Of a stretch of 17,553 nt of DNA, positions 6,456 to 13,559 are shown one piece after another. The DNA is from Pseudomonadota bacterium (GTDB lineage Bacteria > Pseudomonadota > Gammaproteobacteria > Burkholderiales > Thiobacillaceae). Location of the stretch: contig JAKACL010000020.1 of assembly GCA_021821425.1 (NCBI GenBank), positions 1 to 17,553 on the forward strand, given 5' to 3'. The notes under the pieces are model-generated. The model ran no database searches and was not told the DNA's origin. It saw nothing but the letters and a program-made list of their open reading frames with translations. The number at the start of each line of letters is the position of its first letter. Position 1 is the first letter of the stretch. Position numbers and translations under genes: made by a program.

Positions 6456-9155
6456 TCATGGCAGGAATTTTTGCGGATCGCACATCACCTGCGACCACAA
6501 GGCCCTGACCGCATCGCGTGCGCCGGCAACGGCGGCCGGCGGCACCCGTGCGTATTCCGCGCCGGAGAGCTTGATGGCGTGCTGCTGGCGGCGCAGCTCC
6601 CGATATGCGTCGGCGGCGGCCTGCGCAATGTCAGCGGGAATCAGGCCGGCGGCGCCGGCGCGCAGCAGCAGCGCGATGTTGCCGACGTTGTCGGCGAGTT
6701 CGGGATGCGCGGCGCACTGCCGCAGCACCAGGTACTGCACGCAGAACTCGACGTCGACGATGCCGCCGCGGTCGTGCTTGAGATCGAACAGTTCGCTGTC
6801 GTTGACGTGGCCGGCGCGCATCTTTTCGCGCATCGCCAGCACCGCCTCGCGTAGCGTGCCGGCCTCGCGCGGCAGGCGCAGCACCTCGCGGCGCAAGGCC
6901 TCGAAGACCGCGCCGATTTCAGCGTCGCCGCAGACGAAGCGCGCGCGCGTCAGCGCCTGGTGCTCCCACACCCAGGCATGGTGCAGCTGGTAGTCGCGGA
7001 AGGCCTCGGTGGAACTGACCAGGAGGCCCGAGGCACCGTCGGGGCGCAGCCGCAGATCGGTTTCGTAGAGCATGCCGGCCGAAGTGAGCGTGCCGAGCCA
7101 GGTATTGATGCGTTGTGCCAGCCGGGCATAGGTTTCCTGCGCGCGTTCGTCCGCGTCGTCGTAGAGGAACACCAGATCGAGGTCAGAGGCATAGCCAAGC
7201 TCCTTGCCGCCGAGCTTGCCGTAGCCGATGACGGCGAAGCGCGGTTCGTCGCGGTGGCGCGACTTCAGGCCGGCCCAGCAGCGCGCCAGCGTTTCATTCA
7301 GCAGCGTATCGGCCAGATACGACAGGTGATCCGACAGCGCTTCCAGCGTCAGCCGGCCGGCCACGTCCTGCGCCAGCAGGCGCAGGGTCTGCGCCCGCTT
7401 GAAGCGGCGCAGCACATCCATCTGCGCCTCGGTGTCGCCGGGATGGGCGTCGAGTTCGTCGTGCAGCTGAGCGGCCAGCTGCGTCCAGTCGGGCACACGC
7501 ATCAGGTGCTGCGGCGCGATCAGTTCGTCCAGCAATTGCGGCTGCTGGGTGATCATCTGCGCGGCCCACGGGCTTGCCGCCAGCAGGCGCACCAGTTGCC
7601 GCAGCGCCGCCGGATATTCGGCAAGCAGCGCCAGATAGGTGGAGCGGCGCGCAATCGCCTGCACCAGTGCGGCGAAACGTTCCAGCGTGACCGCCGGGTC
7701 GGGCTGGCTGCCGATGACTTCGAGCGCCGGCGGCAACAGCGTATTGAGCATGAGCTGGGTCGACTCGGCCAGCCGCGCGGTGCTGTGACGCAGCGCGTCG
7801 AGTGTCGCCAGCACCCGGTCCGGATCGTCGTAGCCGGCATTTTCCAGCAGTGCGTGCGTGGTAGCCGTGTCTGCCGTGCCGCAGCACACCGCGGTCAGCG
7901 GATGGCTATTCTGGTCGGTCTGCGGCGCGGCGAACACCTGTTCGAAATGGCGCGTGACCTTGTTGCGGTGGCGGTCGAGTGCGGCGAGCAGGGCGGCATG
8001 GTCGGCACACCCCATCGCCTCGGCGAGCATCGCCTGCGAGTCGGCGTCGTTGGGCATCTGCTGGGTCTGCGCATCGTCGAGATACTGGATGCGGTGTTCC
8101 AGCCGGCGCAAGAAATCGTAGGCGGCAGCGAGTTCCTGCTGCGCATCCGCCGTCATCAGCCCGCTCTTCACCAGCTCGGCCAGTACCGTCAGCGTCGGGC
8201 GCTGCTGCAGGGCGGCAATCTGGCCGCCGCGGATGAGCTGGAACACCTGCGCGGTGAATTCGATTTCGCGGATGCCGCCCGGCCCGAGCTTGACGTTGTG
8301 CGCCATTTCGCGGCGGGCGACCTCGCGGCGGATCTGCACATGCAGGTCGCGGATCGCGGCAAACGCGCCGAAATCGAGGTACTTGCGGAACACGAAAGGC
8401 CGCACGATCTGCATCAGTTCATCGTGGCGGTTTCCGGTGAGCGGGCGGGCCTTGATCCAGGCGTAGCGCTCCCACGGCCGTCCCTGGGCGACCAGATAGT
8501 CCTCCAGCATCGCGAAGCCCATCGCGAACGGGCCGGACTCGCCCCACGGGCGCAGCCGCAGGTCGACGCGGAACACGTAGCCGTCGGCGGTGTTCTCCCC
8601 CAGCGCGGCGGTCAGCTTGCGCCCGAGGCGGATGAAGAATTCGTGGTTGCTGATCGACTTGACCGTGCCGGCCTCCGCCGCGGTGTCGCCTTCATCGGGA
8701 TAGAGATAAATCAGGTCGATGTCGGACGACACGTTGAGTTCCCCGCCGCCGAGCTTGCCCATCGCCACCACGACCATCTGCTGCGGCTGGCCATGCTCGT
8801 CGCGCGGCTCGCCGTGGCGGGCGGCGAGCGCGGCGTGGTGGAAGTCGAGCGCGGTGCCGATGCAGACCTCGGCCAGCGTGCTCCAGGTGGCGGTCACCTC
8901 GGCCAGATCGGCGCTGCCGGCGAGGTCGCGCGCGGTGACGATCAGCCAGACGCGCTGGCGCAACTGCCGCAAGCGCTGGTGCAGCGCTGCCTCGTCATTG
9001 CACGGCGGTTCGGCCAGAAAGGCCTGCATCGCCTCGCGGGTCACGGCGCGATCGAACTGTCCGGCCAGGGCGTCGGCCCATTGCGCGTGTGCGGTCAGCA
9101 GGCGACGGCCATAACGGGAACAGCGGGCGACGCGGTCGAGGGCGGGGTGGCTCAT
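6456..9155 (-). CDS. glnE: Bifunctional glutamine synthetase adenylyltransferase / adenylyl-removing enzyme
   Basis: The product is 899 residues, close to the usual length of about 900-950. It has the two nucleotidyltransferase halves of GlnE. The N-terminal one, with GKLGGGELNVSSDIDLIY at 133-150, corresponds to the de-adenylylating domain. The C-terminal one, with GYGKLGGKELGYASDLDL at 644-661, corresponds to the adenylylating domain. Both keep the metal-binding DxD pair. Conserved GlnE stretches such as GPGGIREIEF and GGIVDVEFCVQYLVL are also present. GlnE adds or removes AMP on a glutamine synthetase tyrosine in response to PII and glutamine, so it tunes nitrogen assimilation in the cytoplasm. 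The ATG at 9155 is preceded by only a weak ribosome site. The gene is divergent from acs and probably leads a two-gene transcript with the MarR gene. Confidence 0.97.
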   Translation of the reverse strand: MSHPALDRVARCSRYGRRLLTAHAQWADALAGQFDRAVTREAMQAFLAEPPCNDEAALHQRLRQLRQRVWLIVTARDLAGSADLAEVTATWSTLAEVCIGTALDFHHAALAARHGEPRDEHGQPQQMVVVAMGKLGGGELNVSSDIDLIYLYPDEGDTAAEAGTVKSISNHEFFIRLGRKLTAALGENTADGYVFRVDLRLRPWGESGPFAMGFAMLEDYLVAQGRPWERYAWIKARPLTGNRHDELMQIVRPFVFRKYLDFGAFAAIRDLHVQIRREVARREMAHNVKLGPGGIREIEFTAQVFQLIRGGQIAALQQRPTLTVLAELVKSGLMTADAQQELAAAYDFLRRLEHRIQYLDDAQTQQMPNDADSQAMLAEAMGCADHAALLAALDRHRNKVTRHFEQVFAAPQTDQNSHPLTAVCCGTADTATTHALLENAGYDDPDRVLATLDALRHSTARLAESTQLMLNTLLPPALEVIGSQPDPAVTLERFAALVQAIARRSTYLALLAEYPAALRQLVRLLAASPWAAQMITQQPQLLDELIAPQHLMRVPDWTQLAAQLHDELDAHPGDTEAQMDVLRRFKRAQTLRLLAQDVAGRLTLEALSDHLSYLADTLLNETLARCWAGLKSRHRDEPRFAVIGYGKLGGKELGYASDLDLVFLYDDADERAQETYARLAQRINTWLGTLTSAGMLYETDLRLRPDGASGLLVSSTEAFRDYQLHHAWVWEHQALTRARFVCGDAEIGAVFEALRREVLRLPREAGTLREAVLAMREKMRAGHVNDSELFDLKHDRGGIVDVEFCVQYLVLRQCAAHPELADNVGNIALLLRAGAAGLIPADIAQAAADAYRELRRQQHAIKLSGAEYARVPPAAVAGARDAVRALWSQVMCDPQKFLP

Positions 9156-9186
9156 GGGCGTGGGTCAGGGGGCTTGGGTTTTGATT

Positions 9187-9192
9187 TAGAAT
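9187..9192 (+). promoter_or_regulatory. Possible -10 element for acs
   Basis: TAGAAT lies 38 nt before the acs ATG in the 75-bp glnE-acs spacer. No convincing -35 box is found at standard spacing, so this is a weak call. A matching TAGAATCG occurs upstream of the yhdP-like gene. Confidence 0.3.
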
Positions 9193-9230
9193 CGACGGCC
9201 TAACGAACACTCTATCAGCGGAGAGACTGT

Positions 9231-11198
<1,968 letters not shown>

Positions 11199-11223
11199 AG
11201 CAGCGGGGAGACCGTCTCGGGAC

Positions 11224-11253
11224 TTGAATTTCCCGCGCAAGCGCACATATTAA
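11224..11253 (+). promoter_or_regulatory. Sigma-70-like promoter for the eRF1-domain-like gene
   Basis: TTGAAT (11224-11229) and TATTAA (11248-11253) are separated by 18 nt and lie about 40-70 nt before the start at 11292. A small inverted repeat CGGGA (11218-11222) / TCCCG (11231-11235) overlaps the -35 box. The match is good for a G+C-rich genome but unproven. Confidence 0.5.
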
Positions 11254-11291
11254 GAGTTGTTGGTCTTTTTACCCGCGCGCGAAAGGAAATC

Positions 11292-11681
11292 ATGTCCCAT
11301 TACCATGCCGTCGTCTGGCTCGACCACAACGAAGCCCGCATCATGCACATCACCCCGGACGACGTCGAGAAATCGGTGGTCAGCCCGGCCACGCCGCACC
11401 GCAACCTGCACCGCAAGCGGGGCTCGGTCAGCGGCAGCCGCCAGCCCGAGGACCCGCACTATTATCACGAGGTCGTCGAGGCCCTGACTGGCGCGACGGA
11501 AATCCTGATCGTCGGACCGGGGCAGGCCAAGCTCGAGCTGATCAAGCACATTCACAGCCACGACCCCGCGACCAGCGCGCGCGTGATCGGCGTGGAAACC
11601 GTGGATCATCCAAGCGACGCGCAGCTGGTTGCGTTTGCCCGCAAGTATTTCGTGGCCCAGGACCGGCTGCTGCCGCAGTAA
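11292..11681 (+). CDS. Small eRF1-domain-like 'translational machinery' protein
   Basis: The product is 129 residues. It opens with HAVVWLDHNEARIMHI (5-20), the first strand pattern of an archaeal or eukaryotic release-factor-1 domain. It later has ILIVGPGQAKLELIKHI (71-87), the GPGxxK loop and helix of that domain. Small proteins of this kind are annotated in bacteria as 'translational machinery protein' and are related to the bacterial eRF1-like (baeRF) families, proposed to act on stalled ribosomes or peptidyl-tRNA. This copy is only the single domain, without the NIKS-type or GGQ domains of true release factors. Its biochemical role is not established. AAAGGAAATC before the ATG is a good ribosome site. 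A promoter-like sequence precedes it and a strong terminator follows, so it is probably monocistronic. Confidence 0.75.
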   Translation: MSHYHAVVWLDHNEARIMHITPDDVEKSVVSPATPHRNLHRKRGSVSGSRQPEDPHYYHEVVEALTGATEILIVGPGQAKLELIKHIHSHDPATSARVIGVETVDHPSDAQLVAFARKYFVAQDRLLPQ

Positions 11682-11695
11682 GGAGGCACGTCCGG

Positions 11696-11741
11696 CCCAT
11701 CAAAAAGCCCCCGTTTCCGGGGGCTTTTTGATGGGGTTTTT
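11696..11741 (+). terminator. Strong intrinsic terminator after the eRF1-like gene
   Basis: A perfect 18-bp stem pairs 11696-11713 with 11718-11735 around the loop TTTC. The core is GCCCCCG / CGGGGGC flanked by A5 and T5, and GTTTTT follows the outer stem. It starts 14 nt after the stop codon at 11681. The A and T tracts are symmetrical, but the only genes near it point rightward. It separates this gene from the riboswitch unit downstream. Confidence 0.92.
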
Positions 11742-11801
11742 GTAGTGTTTTGATATTAAAGGGAATTGTTTTTGGCGCGGACCCCGTCCCGGTCTCAAGT
11801 C

Positions 11802-11817
11802 CGTCGAAAAATCGACG
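11802..11817. repeat. 6-bp inverted repeat just 5' of the riboswitch aptamer
   Basis: CGTCGA (11802-11807) and TCGACG (11812-11817) are exact reverse complements around AAAA. It may be a leader hairpin or operator. No convincing -35/-10 pair was found between the upstream terminator and the aptamer. Confidence 0.4.
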
Positions 11818-11819
11818 TT

Positions 11820-11910
11820 AATGTCGATATCCTGTTGAAGGGCAAACCCGTCGCGAGGCGGGGACGCAAAGCTTCCGGTCTTGAATCCAAGACAGCGGGG
11901 CCGCCAAGAA
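11820..11910 (+). promoter_or_regulatory. Cyclic di-GMP class I (GEMM-I) riboswitch aptamer
   Basis: The conserved GEMM-I blocks occur in order: AGGGCAAACC (11839-11848), then stem CCCGTC (11847-11852) / GGCGGG (11857-11862) closed by the GNRA tetraloop GCGA (11853-11856), then GACGCAAAGC (11863-11872), then a second arm with stem GTCTT (11878-11882) / AAGAC (11889-11893), then AGCGGGG...GCC (11894-11905). Compared with the Vc2 aptamer of Vibrio cholerae, the ligand-contact positions A18, G20, A47 and C92 correspond to a11839, g11841, a11868 and c11904, all conserved. G at the G20 position favours c-di-GMP over cGAMP. The outer boundaries are approximate because I could not fold the closing stem with confidence. 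It lies about 62 nt upstream of the start codon of a small unknown gene, and no T run lies between, which suggests control of translation initiation rather than termination. Confidence 0.9.
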
Positions 11911-11914
11911 AGTC

Positions 11915-11929
11915 CGCATGTGGCATGCG
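11915..11929 (+). promoter_or_regulatory. Hairpin between aptamer and start codon (possible expression platform)
   Basis: CGCATG (11915-11920) and CATGCG (11924-11929) form a perfect 6-bp stem with a TGG loop. It lies between the aptamer and the ribosome binding site AAAGGAG (11959-11965). Its part in switching is inference. Confidence 0.4.
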
Positions 11930-11971
11930 TTGCACCCCGATCAGGCCGTGTCTTGATTAAAGGAGCCCGCC

Positions 11972-12220
11972 ATGTCACACCAATGTCCGTTTCCCGTCCG
12001 CTCGACCGATTCCCGCTGTTCCTACCGTGCCGGCACCGTGCCGGGCTTCGCCCTTGGCTTCGCCCTGATTGCCGCCGCCGTGGCCGGATTCGGCTTTTCC
12101 GCACCCGCGGGCGCCGAGCGGCTGTCCGAGCAGGCAATTGCCCAGCCATATGGCGGCGGGGCCGCTGCCTTGTCGCCTTCCGTTGCCCGTTTTCTGATGT
12201 CGCCGTCCCTGCCGGCCTGA
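11972..12220 (+). CDS. Small unknown exported or membrane-anchored protein under a c-di-GMP riboswitch
   Basis: The product is 82 residues and I do not recognise it. The start is well supported: AAAGGAG (11959-11965) lies 6 nt before the ATG. Residues 1-22 are hydrophilic with two cysteines (C5, C16) and several arginines. Residues about 23-43 form a hydrophobic segment (PGFALGFALIAAAVAGFGF), and SAPAGA at 43-48 looks like a signal peptidase I site, leaving a mature peptide of about 34 residues rich in Ala, Gly, Ser and Pro. The N-terminal region is long for a signal peptide, so the segment may instead be a membrane anchor. The GEMM-I riboswitch upstream suggests its level follows c-di-GMP, as for other GEMM targets in motility, adhesion and envelope change; this is inference. 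A terminator follows at 12289. It has no partner gene in its transcript. Confidence 0.7.
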   Translation: MSHQCPFPVRSTDSRCSYRAGTVPGFALGFALIAAAVAGFGFSAPAGAERLSEQAIAQPYGGGAAALSPSVARFLMSPSLPA

Positions 12221-12263
12221 CCCGCCGGCAGCAGCGATGTTTCGCTGGCAACGCTGCGTTGCC
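12211..12263 (+). other. Structured 3' region after the small gene: three short hairpins
   Basis: GCCGGC (12211-12216) pairs with GCCGGC (12224-12229) across the stop codon. AGCGA (12233-12237) pairs with TCGCT (12242-12246) around TGTT. GGCAACG (12247-12253) pairs with CGTTGCC (12257-12263) around CTG. All are perfect and precede the intrinsic terminator at 12289. The region may stabilise the message or give a 3'-derived small RNA; that is inference. Confidence 0.45.
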
Positions 12264-12288
12264 GCTCTGCAGCCGTGTGTCTCCTCCT

Positions 12289-12312
12289 TGCGCCCTTCGG
12301 GGCGCATTTTTT
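12289..12312 (+). terminator. Intrinsic terminator of the riboswitch unit
   Basis: TGCGCCC (12289-12295) pairs with GGGCGCA (12300-12306) around the stable tetraloop TTCG, followed by six T residues (12307-12312). The T run overlaps the stop codon of the convergent reductase gene (12311-12313). On the minus strand the hairpin has no following T run, so it mainly serves the rightward transcript. Confidence 0.9.
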
Positions 12313-12880
12313 ATGCGCGTTTCAGCGCAGTGGCGGTGTTGACCAGTTCCAGCACCAGTGCGTGCAGGCGCGCCGGCGACTTCAGCGCGCCGTTCTCTTC
12401 GTCGAAGGCCTTGTCTGCATGCGCCAGCGAAAACTGGTCCGGCAGCACCAGCACGCCCAGCGTGTTCAGCACCTGGCGCAGGTGGGGCAGCATGCGCATG
12501 CCGCCGAAGGTGCCGGGCGATGCGGCGAGGAGGGCGGCGACCTTGTTCTGGTAGGGCACCAGCCCCGATTCTCCCTGCCATTCGCGCGACACCCAGTCGA
12601 GCGTGTTCTTCAGCAGCGGCGGAATCGAGCTGTTGTATTCGGGGCTGGCGATCAGCAGGGCGTCATGCTCCTTGAACAGCGCTTTCAGTCGCTGCGCATT
12701 GTCGGGCAGGCCGTCGCGGGCTTCGAGGTCCTCGTTCATCAGCGGCAGCGGATAGTCGGCGAGGTCGATCAGAGTGACGTCGCCGCCGGCGGCGCGGGCC
12801 GCCTCCACGGCGGCCTGAATGAGCTTGCGGTTCCAGGAGTCGCGGCGAATGCTGCCGGACAGGGCGAGGATCTTGGGCAT
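12311..12880 (-). CDS. NADPH-dependent FMN reductase family flavoprotein
   Basis: The product is 189 residues with a flavodoxin-like fold. The phosphate-binding loop GSIRRDSWNRKL is at 9-20, the flavin-contacting PEYNSSIPPLLKNTLDWVSR at 80-99, and the SPGTFGGMRM loop at 121-130. These match the NADPH-dependent FMN reductase (FMN_red, PF03358) family, cytosolic enzymes that reduce FMN, quinones, azo dyes or chromate. The physiological substrate cannot be told from the sequence. I chose the ATG at 12880, with AAGGA 6 nt upstream; an open frame further upstream lacks support and shows no family similarity. It is divergent from hslR and converges on the riboswitch unit, with its stop codon inside that unit's terminator T run. 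Confidence 0.92.
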   Translation of the reverse strand: MPKILALSGSIRRDSWNRKLIQAAVEAARAAGGDVTLIDLADYPLPLMNEDLEARDGLPDNAQRLKALFKEHDALLIASPEYNSSIPPLLKNTLDWVSREWQGESGLVPYQNKVAALLAASPGTFGGMRMLPHLRQVLNTLGVLVLPDQFSLAHADKAFDEENGALKSPARLHALVLELVNTATALKRA

Positions 12881-12907
12881 GGTGTGTCCTTGCGTCAAAA
12901 GAGGCTG

Positions 12908-12913
12908 ATTGTA
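12908..12913 (-). promoter_or_regulatory. Possible -10 element for the FMN reductase gene
   Basis: On the minus strand TACAAT lies 27 nt before the ATG at 12880. A weak TTTCGC lies 18 nt further upstream as a -35 candidate, inside the strong hairpin described next. Confidence 0.4.
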
Positions 12914-12918
12914 TCGGG

Positions 12919-12951
12919 CCCGGGCGCGCAGGCGAAACCGGCGTGCCCGGG
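12919..12951. repeat. Long G+C-rich inverted repeat in the reductase-hslR spacer
   Basis: CCCGGGCGCGC (12919-12929) pairs with GCGTGCCCGGG (12941-12951), an 11-bp stem with one G-T wobble, and GG/CC inside the loop can pair further around CGAAA. It overlaps the candidate -35 region of the reductase gene. It may be an operator or an RNA hairpin; no T run follows on either strand. Confidence 0.45.
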
Positions 12952-13023
12952 GATCGGGCATGACGTGGTTTCGCGGCGGCAAAACCGGCACAATGCGGTC
13001 GATGATTCGTGCATGCCGCCGCT

Positions 13024-13039
13024 CGCCCGAACGCGGGCG
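13024..13039 (+). repeat. 6-bp hairpin upstream of hslR
   Basis: CGCCCG (13024-13029) pairs with CGGGCG (13034-13039) around AACG and is followed by TTT. It lies 44 nt before the hslR ATG. The T run is too short for a convincing terminator, so it may be a leader structure. Confidence 0.4.
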
Positions 13040-13083
13040 TTTCCCGATCTGTGTTTCCCTACCCATGCAGGATGGAATGATCG

Positions 13084-13482
13084 ATGCCGGCTGAACGCAC
13101 TGCGCTTGCCGCCATGCGAATCGACAAGTGGCTGTGGGCCGCGCGCTTTTACAAGACGCGCAGTCTCGCCACCGAGGCCATCGAGCAGGGGCGCGTGAAG
13201 TTGAACGGCGCGCGCATCAAGCCGGCACGTGAAGTGAAACCTGGCGACCGACTTGAAGTCCAACTCGGCGAAGCTGGCTGGACGCTGACGGTGCGCGCGC
13301 TGTCGATGCAGCGCGGCCCGGCCCCGGTGGCGCAGATGTTGTACGAGGAAGACCCCGCCAGCATCGCGCGTCGCCAGCAGCGGGCGCAGGAGCGTGCATT
13401 GACGGCCAGTCCGGCGGCGGCGATCAAGGGTCGCCCGACCAAGCGCGACCGGCGGCTGATTCATCGCTTCACCGAAGAATGA
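13084..13482 (+). CDS. hslR: Hsp15-like S4-domain RNA-binding protein
   Basis: The product is 132 residues. The S4 RNA-binding domain spans about 11-62 and starts with the typical MRIDKWLWAARFYKTRSLA, followed by IEQGRVKLNGARIKPAREVKPGD. The basic C-terminal tail ends in the Hsp15 hallmark KGRPTKRDRR (115-124). In E. coli, Hsp15 binds the free 50S subunit carrying a nascent chain with tRNA and helps recycle aborted ribosomes, and its gene is heat-inducible. I use the ATG at 13084, with GGA about 9 nt upstream; the alternative ATG at 13114 starts exactly at the S4 domain but lacks a ribosome site. The gene is divergent from the FMN reductase gene and followed 77 nt later by the yhdP-like gene on the same strand. 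Confidence 0.93.
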   Translation: MPAERTALAAMRIDKWLWAARFYKTRSLATEAIEQGRVKLNGARIKPAREVKPGDRLEVQLGEAGWTLTVRALSMQRGPAPVAQMLYEEDPASIARRQQRAQERALTASPAAAIKGRPTKRDRRLIHRFTEE

Positions 13483-13529
13483 AACGTTTCCCACAAAGCC
13501 GGCTGCTGCAGCGAAGTGCGGGCAGCGCA

Positions 13530-13535
13530 TAGAAT
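13530..13535 (+). promoter_or_regulatory. Possible -10 element for the yhdP-like gene
   Basis: TAGAAT lies 24 nt before the ATG at 13560 and is followed by CG, as upstream of acs. The -35 position holds only a poor TGCAGC, so this is tentative. Confidence 0.3.
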
Positions 13536-13559
13536 CGTGTTTTCCCTGAGCCTGAATTG

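Noticed and set aside
6960..9203. 747-codon open frame antisense to glnE
   Set aside because: Shadow of glnE, which carries both nucleotidyltransferase motifs. The antisense translation has no recognisable domain.
12247..12263. GGCAACG-CTG-CGTTGCC considered as part of an integron attC site
   Set aside because: The GTT core is followed by GCCG rather than the RRRY consensus, there is no second core pair, and no integrase or cassette structure is present.
11975..12307. 110-codon minus-strand open frame opposite the small riboswitch-controlled gene
   Set aside because: No ribosome site or recognisable domain, and it runs against the riboswitch and terminator. The plus-strand gene has an ideal start.
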